Assembly: GCA_963678465.1 (NCBI GenBank)
Contig: OY782858.1
Span: 1,922,001 to 1,986,000, forward strand
Direction: 5' to 3'
Length of the DNA stretch: 64,000 nt
Source: Paludibacter sp963678465
GTDB lineage: Bacteria; Bacteroidota; Bacteroidia; Bacteroidales; Paludibacteraceae
Numbering within the stretch: position 1 is the stretch's first letter; every line of letters begins with the position of its first letter. This document shows positions 8,580 through 17,423 of this stretch, piece by piece. The notes beneath the pieces were generated by a model. It did no database searches. It saw only the letters and a program-made list of their open reading frames with translations, and was not told the origin of the DNA. Made by a program: the position numbers and the translations under genes.

Positions 8580-9347
8580 ATCGACACCCATTCACATATA
8601 TATTCTGAGGAATTCGATTCGGATCGTAATGAAGTCATTCTTCGTGCTCAAAAGGCAGGTGTAACAAAAATCATTCTGCCGAATGTCGACAGTGAATCAC
8701 TTCCCCGCATGTTGCAGCTCGAGTCGGAATATCCGGGCTACTGTTTTGCTGCCATAGGACTGCATCCCACAAGCGTGAAAGAGAATTACGCCGAAGAGTT
8801 AGCAATTGTAAAAAAGGAATTAGAACGAAGAGAATATATTGCCATTGGCGAAATAGGCATCGATTTGTATTGGGACAAAAGTTTTTTGAAAAAACAAATT
8901 CAGGTTTTCGTCCAACAAATTGAATGGGCGCTCGAATACAACTTACCAGTCATTATTCATGTGCGCGACTCGTTCAGAGAGACTATGGATGTTTTGGAAG
9001 AATTTAGGGGCAAAGGGCTCAAAGGCGTTTTTCACAGTTTCACAGGCACCATCGACCAGGCAAGAGAGATTATTGAATTTGGTGGATTTTATATCGGCAT
9101 CAATGGAATTGTTACCTTTAAAAACTCAGGACTCGATGCCGTGGTGGAGCAAATCGATACTCAATATTTATTGCTCGAGACCGATGCGCCTTACCTGACG
9201 CCCACACCTTTTCGGGGAAAACGCAACGAAAGCGAACATTTAACTTTAATAGCCGCAAAGCTTGCCACAATATTCAATATCAATTTTAACCAAATAACAG
9301 AAATTACAACTAAGAATGCATACAAATTGTTTAAAAAACTGATTTAA
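8577..9347 (+). CDS. TatD family metal-dependent deoxyribonuclease
   Basis: 256 residues, amidohydrolase-type TIM barrel. Metal ligands visible: DTHSH at residues 3-7, Glu in IAIGEIGIDLYW, HVRDSF, HSFTG and ETDAPYLTP. TatD proteins are 3'-5' DNases acting on DNA or aminoacyl adducts, proposed in DNA repair and quality control. The frame starts with TTG 8577 because family members begin (L)IDTHSH and no upstream ATG fits; this TTG is part of the preceding word array, so the array may have replaced the native start region. Confidence 0.92.
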   Translation: MIDTHSHIYSEEFDSDRNEVILRAQKAGVTKIILPNVDSESLPRMLQLESEYPGYCFAAIGLHPTSVKENYAEELAIVKKELERREYIAIGEIGIDLYWDKSFLKKQIQVFVQQIEWALEYNLPVIIHVRDSFRETMDVLEEFRGKGLKGVFHSFTGTIDQAREIIEFGGFYIGINGIVTFKNSGLDAVVEQIDTQYLLLETDAPYLTPTPFRGKRNESEHLTLIAAKLATIFNINFNQITEITTKNAYKLFKKLI

Positions 9348-9413
9348 TCGATTAAATTATCGCATTTTTCGGTCAAAATAAATATTTCTTGCACACAAAA
9401 TTGAATAATTATA

Positions 9414-9442
9414 TTGTAATTCATAATTTTTTCTTAACTTCG
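9414..9442 (+). promoter_or_regulatory. Promoter of tRNA-Ser
   Basis: TTG (9414-9416), 18-base spacer, TAACTTCG (9435-9442), close to TAnnTTTG. It ends 9 bases before the tRNA, which suits stable-RNA transcription. Confidence 0.55.
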
Positions 9443-9451
9443 CCCCGATTT

Positions 9452-9541
9452 GGAGAGGTGCTCGAGTGGTTGAAGAGGTACGCCTGGAAAGCGTATATAC
9501 GGTGTGGAATCGTATCGAGAGTTCGAATCTCTTCCTCTCCG
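9452..9541 (+). tRNA. tRNA-Ser (anticodon GGA)
   Basis: Acceptor stem GGAGAGG pairs with CCTCTCC (9534-9540); anticodon stem TACGC/GCGTA encloses loop CTGGAAA, giving anticodon GGA (9486-9488), reading UCC and UCU. A long variable arm before the GTTCGAATC T-loop is typical of class-II serine tRNA. CCA is not encoded. Confidence 0.96.
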
Positions 9542-9616
9542 CAATTTTCTAACAATGAGAGAATTAAAAACAAATAAAATAAAAACAAAAATTAAAAATC
9601 TTTAAAAAAAAGTAAA

Positions 9617-10426
9617 ATGAAAAAGGTATTTGCAATCTTATCAATCGTAGCAATTTTCAATTTTGGAAGCACATTGAATGTAGTAGCGCAAGATTCTACT
9701 GCAACTGAGCAGGTAGCAGCAACTGATTCGGCTGTGGCTGTAACTGACACAACTCAGGTTACCGAGGAAGCGGCAGCTCCAGTAGCAGAAGAAGGTGGTA
9801 TGCACAAAGCGTTGAAACAAAAATTTATTGAAGGGGGCGCCGGCTGGATGGCTCCGATCGCATTCTGTCTTATCGTAGGTTTGGCTCTTTGTATCGAACG
9901 TATTCTTTATTTGAGTCTTTCTTCTACAAACACAAAAAAATTATTAAACAACATCGAAGAAGCTTGGAACAAAGGTGGTGTTAACGCAGCTCTTGAAGTT
10001 TGTCGCAACACTCGTGGACCAGTTGCATCTATCTTCTATCAGGGACTTTCTCGTTACGATGAAGGTATCGAAGTAGTTGAAAAAACTGTTGCTTCTTATG
10101 GTAGCGTTCAACTTGGTATGTTAGAAAAAAATCTTACATGGGTATCTCTATTCATTACACTTTCTCCAAGTTTAGGGTTCTTGGGAACAGTAGTAGGTAT
10201 GATTCAGGCATTCGATAAAATCCAACAAGTAGGTGATATCTCTGCAACAGTAGTAGCAGGTGGTATGAAAGTGGCCCTTTTGACTACAGTATTTGGTCTT
10301 ATCGTTGCAATGATTCTTCAGGTATTCTTTAACTACATCCTTACTTTGATTGAAAGCATGACCAATGACATGGAAGATTCTTCTATCTCATTACTTGATA
10401 TCATTGTTAAACACGAAAAAAAATAA
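9617..10426 (+). CDS. exbB: ExbB/TolQ/MotA-family proton channel with signal peptide
   Basis: 269 residues. An N-terminal signal-like segment (1-24, ending VVAQ) precedes an acidic Ala/Thr-rich stretch (25-60), then the MotA/TolQ/ExbB channel: one TM at about 75-95, a cytoplasmic domain (ARNTRGP-like CRNTRGPVASIFYQGL), and two TMs around 172-195 and 207-235 (LSPSLGFLGTVVGMIQAF, VAGGMKVALLTTVFGLIVAMI). Pairs with ExbD to harvest proton-motive force for TonB-type transport. First gene of a four-gene operon; no tonB is present in the cluster. Secretory N-termini on ExbB are common in Bacteroidota. Confidence 0.95.
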   Translation: MKKVFAILSIVAIFNFGSTLNVVAQDSTATEQVAATDSAVAVTDTTQVTEEAAAPVAEEGGMHKALKQKFIEGGAGWMAPIAFCLIVGLALCIERILYLSLSSTNTKKLLNNIEEAWNKGGVNAALEVCRNTRGPVASIFYQGLSRYDEGIEVVEKTVASYGSVQLGMLEKNLTWVSLFITLSPSLGFLGTVVGMIQAFDKIQQVGDISATVVAGGMKVALLTTVFGLIVAMILQVFFNYILTLIESMTNDMEDSSISLLDIIVKHEKK

Positions 10427-10444
10427 TCTTCAAAAGTTTTTGAT

Positions 10445-10921
10445 ATGTCAAAATTAATTGGAAATATATCTAAATTCACAATATTAGTTCTGGGAATAAT
10501 CTCTGTCATTTTAGTGGCATTGATTTATTTCGGAGGTAATGCAGAATCATTGATTGTCGGAGAGGACAGTTTAACGGTTCCTAAATTCACAGACACCTTA
10601 ATTTACTGGTGTTATATTTTAATTGCACTTACAATTTGTATAACCTTAGGATTTTCACTGTTCGGTTTCGTAAAGAAACTCATTGAAAGCCCAAAAGATG
10701 GAGTAAAATCCCTTGCTGTTATAGCTGTATTTGTTGTATTGTTCATAGTTGCATGGATGATTGGAAGTCCTGAAAAAATTTCAATTATTGGATACGAAGG
10801 TACCGATAACTTTGGATTTTGGGCTCAATTTACCGATATGATTATCTATGCAACTTATGCATTATTTATTGCTATTATCGGTACAATTGCCGGAGCAGGT
10901 ATTTATACAAAACTCAAATAA
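10445..10921 (+). CDS. Small four-TM inner-membrane protein of the exbB-exbD operon
   Basis: 158 residues with four hydrophobic segments (about 10-30, 52-76, 92-110, 130-155). No catalytic motif. It lies 18 bases after exbB and 35 before exbD, a position where Bacteroidota often encode an unnamed membrane protein. A structural or assembly role with the ExbBD channel is inference from position only. Confidence 0.85.
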   Translation: MSKLIGNISKFTILVLGIISVILVALIYFGGNAESLIVGEDSLTVPKFTDTLIYWCYILIALTICITLGFSLFGFVKKLIESPKDGVKSLAVIAVFVVLFIVAWMIGSPEKISIIGYEGTDNFGFWAQFTDMIIYATYALFIAIIGTIAGAGIYTKLK

Positions 10922-10956
10922 GAAGAGTAAAACTTTAAGTAAGAATAATTAAAATC

Positions 10957-11544
10957 ATGGGAAAGAAAAGAAAAACCAGCGAGATTAACTCAAGTTCGAT
11001 GGCCGATATTGCGTTTTTGCTCTTGATTTTCTTCCTTGTAACCACCTCAATGAGTACAACTACAGGTCTATCGAGAAGGCTTCCGCCTCCTCTTCCACCT
11101 GATCAGGTTATACCTCCTGTCGACGTTAACAAACGAAATATCTTCGTTGTTAAGGTAAACAGTCAGAATCAGTTGATGGTACAGGGAGAACTAATGGAAT
11201 TGCAAGATTTACGTCAGAAGACAAAAGAATTCATTAAAAACGAAAATGATGATCCTCATTTGCCTGCAAAAACTGAAGAAAACATACCTTTACTTGGCAC
11301 AATGTCCATTACTAAAGATCATGTTATTTCGCTTCAGAACGACGTAGATACACAATATCAAGCATATATTAACGTTCAGAACGAGTTGGTAGCTGCCTAC
11401 AATGAATTGCGTAACGAATTAGCCAAAGAAAAATTTGGTGCTGGTTACGACGAACTTAATGAAGATCAACAAAAAGCAGTTCAGTCTGTATATCCTCAAA
11501 AGATATCAGAAGCAGAACCAAAAAACTATGGAGGGGTTAAATAA
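10957..11544 (+). CDS. exbD: ExbD/TolR-family protein 1
   Basis: 195 residues. A short basic N-terminus, then the single TM with the ExbD signature SSSMADIAFLLLIFFLVTTSM, where the Asp is the proton-relay residue, then a Pro-rich linker (RRLPPPLPPDQVIPP) and a periplasmic domain. The periplasmic part carries an extra helical insert (about 110-170) beyond the usual 140-residue ExbD. Ends directly at the next start. Confidence 0.95.
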   Translation: MGKKRKTSEINSSSMADIAFLLLIFFLVTTSMSTTTGLSRRLPPPLPPDQVIPPVDVNKRNIFVVKVNSQNQLMVQGELMELQDLRQKTKEFIKNENDDPHLPAKTEENIPLLGTMSITKDHVISLQNDVDTQYQAYINVQNELVAAYNELRNELAKEKFGAGYDELNEDQQKAVQSVYPQKISEAEPKNYGGVK

Positions 11545-12015
11545 ATGGCACAAATCAGAAAAGACAAAGAAAGAGAAACGCCCGCATTAGCAACTTCGTC
11601 GTTACCCGATATTATTTTTATGTTCTTGTTCTTCTTCATGGCTGTTACTACAATGAAAGAGGTTACTTTTAAAGTAAGAGTATCGCCTCCTATGGCTACA
11701 GAAGTACAAAAACTGGAAAATAAATCACTTACTAGATACGTGTACGTAGGGAAACCAATGGCTCAGTATACCAAAGCTTTTGGTTCTGAAACCCGTATTC
11801 AGTTAGGTGACGCTTTTGCCGATATTAATGAATTGCAGGACTTCATTGTAAGCGAACGCAGTGCAATGAACGAAAACGATCAAAATTTATTGACTGTATC
11901 GATCAAAGCTGATAAAGACACCAAAATGGGTGTTATTAACGACATTAAACAAACTTTGCGTAAAGCTTACGCTTTGAAAATTGTTTATTCGGCTAATAAA
12001 CGTAACACTCCGTAA
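11545..12015 (+). CDS. exbD: ExbD/TolR-family protein 2
   Basis: 156 residues. TM around 17-37 with LPDIIFMFLFFFMAVTTM, retaining the Asp, then a periplasmic domain with a typical C-terminal ExbD fold (LTVSIKADKDTKMGVINDIKQTLRKAYALKIVYS). Starts immediately after the first exbD stop, implying coupled translation and a hetero-ExbD complex. Confidence 0.94.
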   Translation: MAQIRKDKERETPALATSSLPDIIFMFLFFFMAVTTMKEVTFKVRVSPPMATEVQKLENKSLTRYVYVGKPMAQYTKAFGSETRIQLGDAFADINELQDFIVSERSAMNENDQNLLTVSIKADKDTKMGVINDIKQTLRKAYALKIVYSANKRNTP

Positions 12016-12035
12016 GTGTAAGATATCAAAATCAT

Positions 12036-12072
12036 AAAAAAACCGTGAAAATAATTTTTCACGGTTTTTTTA
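12036..12072. terminator. Bidirectional terminator between exbD and rimM
   Basis: Stem AACCGTGAAAA / TTTTTCACGGTT with A-tract on the left and T-tract on the right, so it can end the plus-strand exb operon and the minus-strand rimM transcript. Confidence 0.88.
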
Positions 12073-12127
12073 TGTTTATAAAACGAATTAAAAATAGAAT
12101 TTGTAAATAATTACCCACAATCTCCTA

Positions 12128-12649
12128 TCATAAATCGAGTAGTCCTTCGGGTAATTTTACGGAAATAGTCTTTTTCTTATGATCAACAGCCTGAATATAA
12201 TCAAAACCGAATGGAATAAGCAGTTCGTCCTCATCCTTACGATCGATCACAAGTAAAGTATTTTCGGTAGTTTGATCTACTTCGGTAATCAATCCAATTT
12301 CGCCACTTACTTCGTCAATCAGCAAAAAACCAACAAAGTAATCGAGCTCTATTTCTTCTGCTTCTACCTTATCGAGGTATTTCTTCTGCACATACAAAGT
12401 TAAGCCCGAAAAAGCCCTGGCTTGTTCATCAGACTGAATACCCTCAAACTTAATCATACCGGTGCTACCTGACTTAAAACGGTATTCGTCGATATAAAAA
12501 GGAACAAATATACCTTGAATCTCGATGATCATAAAATCGATATCTTCGGTATCAAATATGTCGGTAGTAAAGCTGAAAGTCATCTCACCGCTCACACCAT
12601 GCGGTTTTACAATCTCGCCTATCGGAAAAACATCTTCTTTTAATATCAT
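12128..12649 (-). CDS. rimM: Ribosome maturation factor RimM
   Basis: 173 residues. N-terminal RimM domain (FPIGEIVKPHGVSGEMTF, about 7-90) and C-terminal PRC-barrel (LDYFVGFLLIDEVSGEIGLITEV to ELLIPFGFDYIQAVDHKKKTISVKLPEGLLDL). Binds S19 and assists 16S/30S head maturation. Length is normal. It stands alone here rather than beside rpsP or trmD. Confidence 0.94.
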   Translation of the reverse strand: MILKEDVFPIGEIVKPHGVSGEMTFSFTTDIFDTEDIDFMIIEIQGIFVPFYIDEYRFKSGSTGMIKFEGIQSDEQARAFSGLTLYVQKKYLDKVEAEEIELDYFVGFLLIDEVSGEIGLITEVDQTTENTLLVIDRKDEDELLIPFGFDYIQAVDHKKKTISVKLPEGLLDL

Positions 12650-12966
12650 AAATACAATAATTCTTATTTAAACAATAAACATCAAGCGGCAAAAGTACTT
12701 AAAAAAAACAATCTGCAATAAAGAAAAATGCTTTCTTATCGATTTGTCAATTAATATGTTCATTTATGTCAAAAAATACACACAGCATTTTTTATATTGA
12801 TTTATCTTTGAGCCTGTTATAAAAAGCCAATAGTAAACACTGTATTGCATTAAAACAGAACAAATTAATACAACGAACGCAAAACAATGAATTCGTCAGG
12901 CCTAATTAAGCCACAACATTAGGCAGTACAAAGCGTTAAATAAAAAAGAATTGAAAACAAAATAAT
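12650..12966. promoter_or_regulatory. Divergent promoter region of rimM and GH28
   Basis: Minus-strand rimM promoter: TTG (12718-12716), 18-base spacer, TACTTTTG (12697-12690). On the plus strand TATCTTTG at 12803-12810 is a possible -7 element for the GH28 gene, but no good -33 precedes it and the leader would be about 150 bases. Nothing else was recognised. Confidence 0.5.
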
Positions 12967-14595
12967 ATGACACAACAATTAAGGAAAAAAATCTTTCCTC
13001 TACTGGTTTCACTGTTAATATCAAGCATTGCATTTGCAGGCAATTACAACACCATTTCCAAAAAAGAGATTCAATCGTATTATAAAAATCTCCCCTTCGA
13101 AATGGAAATTATCAAAGTGCCTGTTTTTAAAAAGAACGAGGTTCGTATTACTGAATTCGGAGCTGTAGGCGATGGAGTCACACTTAACACACTTGCCTTC
13201 GAAAAAGCAATCAAGCACATCACATCAAAAGGCGGTGGTACCATCATCATCCCCGAAGGCATCTGGCTTACCGGCCCCATTACTTTAGTGAGCAATATCC
13301 ATTTGTTTACAGAGCAAAACTCATTTATTATTTTCACCCCTGACTTTAATCAGTACCCAATAGTTGATGCTATATTCGAAGGATTAAACACAAAACGTTG
13401 CCAGTCGCCCATTTCGGCGAAGAATGCAACCAACATTGCCATTACAGGATATGGAATCTTTGATGGCTCAGGTGATGCCTGGAGACCGGTAAAAAAAGAC
13501 AAGATGACCGATCGACAATTTAAAAACCTTATTAAAAGCGGAGGAGTACTAAGTCCGGATAAAAAAACATGGTTCCCATCCGAAGCTTCGCGTCGGGCAC
13601 AGGAAATGTGTGTAGACCAAAATGTACCTGTTGGTCCAACCACCGATGTAGAATGGAACGAAATAAGAGATTTCCTTCGACCTGTAATGCTTAATTTTGT
13701 ACATTGTAAAAATATTTTGCTCGACGGAGTAACCTTTCAAAACTCACCTGCATGGAACATCCATCCTTTGATGTCGGAAAACATTATTCTTAACAAAGTA
13801 ACAGTGCGTAATCCATGGTATTCGCAAAATGGAGATGGCATCGATCTGGAGTCCTGCAAAAATACATTGATTGTCAACTCAAGTTTCGACGTAGGCGATG
13901 ATGCTATTTGTATGAAATCGGGGAAAAATGAAGATGGCAGAGCCCGAAATATCCCGACAGAAAATGTAATTGTTGAAAATTGTGTTGTTTATCACGGACA
14001 TGGTGGATTTGTTGTAGGCAGCGAAATGTCGGGCGACGTACGCAACATCAAAGTAAGTAAATGCAGGTTTCTGGGCACCGATGTTGGCTTGCGTTTTAAA
14101 AGCACACGTGGGCGTGGTGGTGTTGTTGAAAACATTCACATACAGGACATTTTAATGACCGACATCCCTACAGATCCTCTGCTTTTCGACTTGTATTACG
14201 GAGGCAAAGGTACCACCGACGACGACTACACCGAAATGCAGGATACCGAAACAGTAATTCCAGAAGTAACGGTTGAAACTCCGGCATTCAAAAATATTTT
14301 TATAAAAAACATAGTTTCTACGAATTCGAACAGAGCCATGTTTTTCAATGGCTTACCTGAAATGCGCGTTGAGAATGTAGTTATCGAAAACTCTTCATTC
14401 ACGTCTACTATAGGAGCCGTTATTAATCAAGCTTCGGGTGTAACCATGAAAAACATCAAAATTGATCACAAAAAAGGGAATATACTACAAATAAAGAATG
14501 TAAACAACGGACTTTTCGAAAATATCACTAACTTTAAAGGAGAGAAATTACCAATTTTAAAAGAAGGAGTTAATAAAGATATTGTTGTAAAATAA
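12967..14595 (+). CDS. Secreted GH28 family glycoside hydrolase (polygalacturonase-like)
   Basis: 542 residues with a signal peptide (1-24, ISSIAFAG). Parallel beta-helix pectinase: GAVGDGVTLNTLAFEKAI at the start of the coil, then the GH28 active-site signatures NGDGIDLE, GDDAICMKSGK, HGHGGFVVGSEMSG and RFKSTRGRGG, which place the catalytic Asp residues and substrate Arg/Lys. Predicted to cleave alpha-linked galacturonosyl bonds of pectin in the periplasm or outside. Followed by a DUF4861 gene, a common partner in pectin-degrading loci, but no SusC/D pair is next to it. Confidence 0.93.
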   Translation: MTQQLRKKIFPLLVSLLISSIAFAGNYNTISKKEIQSYYKNLPFEMEIIKVPVFKKNEVRITEFGAVGDGVTLNTLAFEKAIKHITSKGGGTIIIPEGIWLTGPITLVSNIHLFTEQNSFIIFTPDFNQYPIVDAIFEGLNTKRCQSPISAKNATNIAITGYGIFDGSGDAWRPVKKDKMTDRQFKNLIKSGGVLSPDKKTWFPSEASRRAQEMCVDQNVPVGPTTDVEWNEIRDFLRPVMLNFVHCKNILLDGVTFQNSPAWNIHPLMSENIILNKVTVRNPWYSQNGDGIDLESCKNTLIVNSSFDVGDDAICMKSGKNEDGRARNIPTENVIVENCVVYHGHGGFVVGSEMSGDVRNIKVSKCRFLGTDVGLRFKSTRGRGGVVENIHIQDILMTDIPTDPLLFDLYYGGKGTTDDDYTEMQDTETVIPEVTVETPAFKNIFIKNIVSTNSNRAMFFNGLPEMRVENVVIENSSFTSTIGAVINQASGVTMKNIKIDHKKGNILQIKNVNNGLFENITNFKGEKLPILKEGVNKDIVVK

Positions 14596-14622
14596 CATCC
14601 GTTTTCTCAAATCAGACCGAAA

Positions 14623-14655
14623 CGCAAAGATTACTTTTGGTATCTTTGCGTTTTT
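14623..14655 (+). terminator. Terminator-like hairpin after GH28, overlapping -7-like elements
   Basis: Stem CGCAAAGAT / ATCTTTGCG with a 10-base loop followed by TTTTT. The loop and right arm also contain TACTTTTG (14632) and TATCTTTG (14641), both consensus -7 elements for the following gene, so the stretch may both end GH28 transcripts and start DUF4861 transcripts. Confidence 0.6.
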
Positions 14656-14684
14656 CAGTAACAGACTACAAAAGAACAAATTCC

Positions 14685-15878
14685 ATGAAAACAAGAATTC
14701 TTATTGCTTTACTTCTGAGCATGACCGTTGTGGCACAAAGTACCAACCTGAACCTCAACGCTAAAAACCCTAATAACACTGATATTAAAGATGCAGCAGT
14801 AGTAGTGCGTTTCGATGATCTGAAAAAAATATCGCCAACCAATCGAGAGAAAACAGCTGTTTATATAGATGGCAAGCAAATTAGTAGTCAACTCGATGAC
14901 CTGAATAAAGATGGCATCATAGATGAGCTGATATTTCTACTTGATTTCAAAGCCAACGAGAGCAGAAAAGTGACGATAAAAACAATATCACAAAAAAAAC
15001 GACTGAAGTTTCCAACCGAAGTATATGCCGACCTGATTGTAAAGGAGAAAGATGGGTCGCATAAATTTGTCAACGAAGTTTCGTCCACCCAAAATAATAT
15101 GTACAATGCCCTGCATCATCACGGCGTTGCTTTCGAATCGTCGCTTATCGGGTATCGGATTTACTTCGACAACAAAAGCACAATTGACGTTTATGGAAAG
15201 AAAAAACAGCAACTTGAGCTCGCTGCTACGGGCTGGTATCCTACCGAAGAACAAGCAGCCGCAGGTTTCGGCGACGATGTTCTCCGTGTGTTCGGATCGG
15301 TTGGCGTGGGTACTGTAAAGGGCTGGAATGGTAAAAAAGCAACTCACATCGATAAATTCGACAAACGAACCCAAAGAATTATAGCTACCGGAAAACTACG
15401 CACCATTGTAGAAAGCGAAGTGGAAGGTTGGGTATACGAAAGCAAGAAAATAAACTTGAAAGTTAGCTACACGCTTTATGCCCGCCACCGCGATGCTATA
15501 TGCGAAGTAATCGCTTCGGAAGATATCAGCAATCTGGCTACCGGAGTGCAAACAATAGCCGGAGGACCAACATTTACAGACTCGAAGGGCTTAACAGGCT
15601 CGTGGGGTACCGATTTTCCGGTAACCGATACTTTGAAATACGGAAAACAAAGCTGTGGACTCGGCGTTTATGTTCCCGTACCATTTGTTGGTACGCAAGT
15701 AAACGAAGGGCTCAACAACTTAGTGCTAATGCCCTACAAAAAAGGAGAAATGCTTCGATTTTACCTTACGGCGGCTGCCCAGAAAGAAGAATACACAGCT
15801 TTTGATTCGGCCGAACAATTTTTCAGCTATCTCGAACAATGGAAAAAAGGATTAAAGCCCATTGAAGTGAATTACTAA
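14685..15878 (+). CDS. DUF4861 family secreted protein
   Basis: 397 residues from ATG 14685; the longer frame upstream overlaps the hairpin and is not used. Signal peptide MKTRILIALLLSMTVVAQS. The body matches the DUF4861 pattern (YHHHGVAFES-like NALHHHGVAFESSLIGYRIYFDN, ELAATGWYPTEEQAAAGFG, GSVGVGTVKGWNG). DUF4861 proteins co-occur with pectin and rhamnogalacturonan enzymes; activity is unassigned in what I know. Ends two bases before the convergent trpA stop with no terminator between. Confidence 0.85.
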   Translation: MKTRILIALLLSMTVVAQSTNLNLNAKNPNNTDIKDAAVVVRFDDLKKISPTNREKTAVYIDGKQISSQLDDLNKDGIIDELIFLLDFKANESRKVTIKTISQKKRLKFPTEVYADLIVKEKDGSHKFVNEVSSTQNNMYNALHHHGVAFESSLIGYRIYFDNKSTIDVYGKKKQQLELAATGWYPTEEQAAAGFGDDVLRVFGSVGVGTVKGWNGKKATHIDKFDKRTQRIIATGKLRTIVESEVEGWVYESKKINLKVSYTLYARHRDAICEVIASEDISNLATGVQTIAGGPTFTDSKGLTGSWGTDFPVTDTLKYGKQSCGLGVYVPVPFVGTQVNEGLNNLVLMPYKKGEMLRFYLTAAAQKEEYTAFDSAEQFFSYLEQWKKGLKPIEVNY

Positions 15879-15880
15879 AT

Positions 15881-16678
15881 TTACTCTTTCAGGCGTTTCA
15901 ATAATAATTCCACTCCTTTTTCAACATCGTTGGTTTCCTGTAAGGCTTTGATAAATGCGCTTCCAATAATGGCTCCCGACGAGTAGCGATTTACCATATC
16001 GCGTGTCGATTTATTGGAAATACCGAAACCTATCAACCGTGGATTCTTAAGATTCATTGCATTAATACGATTAAAGTACTCCACTTTGCTGTCGAAGGAC
16101 TGCTGTGTACCGGTAACCGCTGCCGACGACACCATATAAATGAAACCATTTGTATTGCTGTCGATTTGGCGGATGCGCTCGTCGGAAGTTTCGGGGGTAA
16201 TAAGGAAAACAAACTCAAGACCGTAACGTTCGGTTACGTCCTTGTATTCAGCCAAATAATCACTCATTGGTAAATCAGGAACAATCATTCCATCCACTCC
16301 TACCCTGCTGCACTCAAGGCAAAATTCTTCAAATCCGAATTGAATAATCGGATTAAGGTAGCCCATCATCACCAACGGAATATGGATATGTTCGCGCACT
16401 TCGGTAAGCTGATCGAAAAGTTTACGGATACTCATTCCGTTTTTCAATGCCTGCTGACCACTATTTTGAATCACAATTCCATCCGCCATAGGATCGGAGA
16501 AAGGAATTCCAATCTCTACCAGATCGACGCCATTGGCTTGCAAAGATTTCAAAACAGGCAAAGTATCATCAAGTTTTGGAAAACCTGCGGTAAAATATAC
16601 TGAGAGGATATTTCCATTTCTCAGTTCAAATAATTGATTTATTCTGTTCATAATGTTTATATCTAAAGTTGATATCAA
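15881..16678 (-). CDS. trpA: Tryptophan synthase alpha subunit
   Basis: Cleaves indole-3-glycerol phosphate to indole and glyceraldehyde-3-phosphate; forms the alpha2beta2 complex with TrpB. 265 residues. Catalytic Glu in VEIGIPFSDPMADG and the second acidic site in MIVPDLPMSDY; phosphate-binding GFGISNKS and GAIIGSAFIKAL. The N-terminus starts MISTLDINIMNRINQLF; ATG at the internal MNRINQLF (16651) is equally plausible. Last gene of the trp operon. Confidence 0.95.
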   Translation of the reverse strand: MISTLDINIMNRINQLFELRNGNILSVYFTAGFPKLDDTLPVLKSLQANGVDLVEIGIPFSDPMADGIVIQNSGQQALKNGMSIRKLFDQLTEVREHIHIPLVMMGYLNPIIQFGFEEFCLECSRVGVDGMIVPDLPMSDYLAEYKDVTERYGLEFVFLITPETSDERIRQIDSNTNGFIYMVSSAAVTGTQQSFDSKVEYFNRINAMNLKNPRLIGFGISNKSTRDMVNRYSSGAIIGSAFIKALQETNDVEKGVELLLKRLKE

Positions 16679-16725
16679 TAAAGTGTATCAACTGTCATTT
16701 TCGTTTTTGTTTTGTTGGTAAACAA

Positions 16726-17403
16726 TTATCTCAATTTCTTTAAAAAAGCACTTAATAGCTCCACTGACTTCTCTCCCGGGCGGATTTCAAATTTACTATT
16801 CAAATCGACGCCTGTAAATTTCGGATGATTGATCTTCAAAATTGCTTCAACATCATCGGCTGCAATACCACCACTCAGAAAGTAAGGTGTTTCGCCTCTG
16901 TATTCTTCCAGCATTTCCCAGTTAAATTTCAGTCCCGAACCACCATACGCATCAGTTTTTGTATCGAACAAAAAATAATCGCAGACACCTTCGTATCGTT
17001 TTGCAGGAATGAAATTGATTGCTTCCGCTATCGGGAAAGCCTTTATTACAATCAGTCCTGCCTCTTTTAGTTGAGCACACATGCTTACCATTTCGGAGCC
17101 ATGCAGCTGTACGCCATTCAATTTGTATTTATAAACTACTGTAAGAATATTTTCAAGATCTTCATTCACAAAAACCCCGATTTTTTTGATCGACGCCGGA
17201 ATGGCAGCCAATGTTTCCAGGCTTAACGGTTCGGCAAACCGTGGAGATTTAGTATAAAAAATAAATCCCATAAAATCGGGATGCAGAGCCGCTACAGCCT
17301 GTATATTTCCGGGATATTTCATCCCACAAACTTTGACATGCCGCTCTTTACTTTCCATAAAAGAACGAGTTGAAATGGTATCTGACTCTGAATTTTTCAT
17401 CAC
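16726..17403 (-). CDS. trpF: Phosphoribosylanthranilate isomerase
   Basis: Third step of the tryptophan branch. 225 residues, TIM barrel; KVCGMKYPGNIQAV carries the catalytic Cys, GVQLHGSE and GGSGLKFNW the other conserved loops, ending GVDLNSKFEIRPGEKS. The N-terminal about 20 residues (MMKNSESDTISTRSFMESKE) exceed the usual start; the internal ATG before ESKERHVKVCG would give the family length. Confidence 0.95.
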   Translation of the reverse strand: MMKNSESDTISTRSFMESKERHVKVCGMKYPGNIQAVAALHPDFMGFIFYTKSPRFAEPLSLETLAAIPASIKKIGVFVNEDLENILTVVYKYKLNGVQLHGSEMVSMCAQLKEAGLIVIKAFPIAEAINFIPAKRYEGVCDYFLFDTKTDAYGGSGLKFNWEMLEEYRGETPYFLSGGIAADDVEAILKINHPKFTGVDLNSKFEIRPGEKSVELLSAFLKKLR

Positions 17404-17423
17404 ATTACAAGTTTAAAGTCACC

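Noticed and set aside
9617..12015. Complete TonB system
   Set aside because: ExbB and two ExbD proteins are present but no TonB protein with a Pro-rich linker and C-terminal domain is encoded here.
12967..15878. GH28 plus DUF4861 as a full pectin-utilisation locus
   Set aside because: No SusC/D, regulator or further pectin enzymes adjoin; only two genes can be supported.
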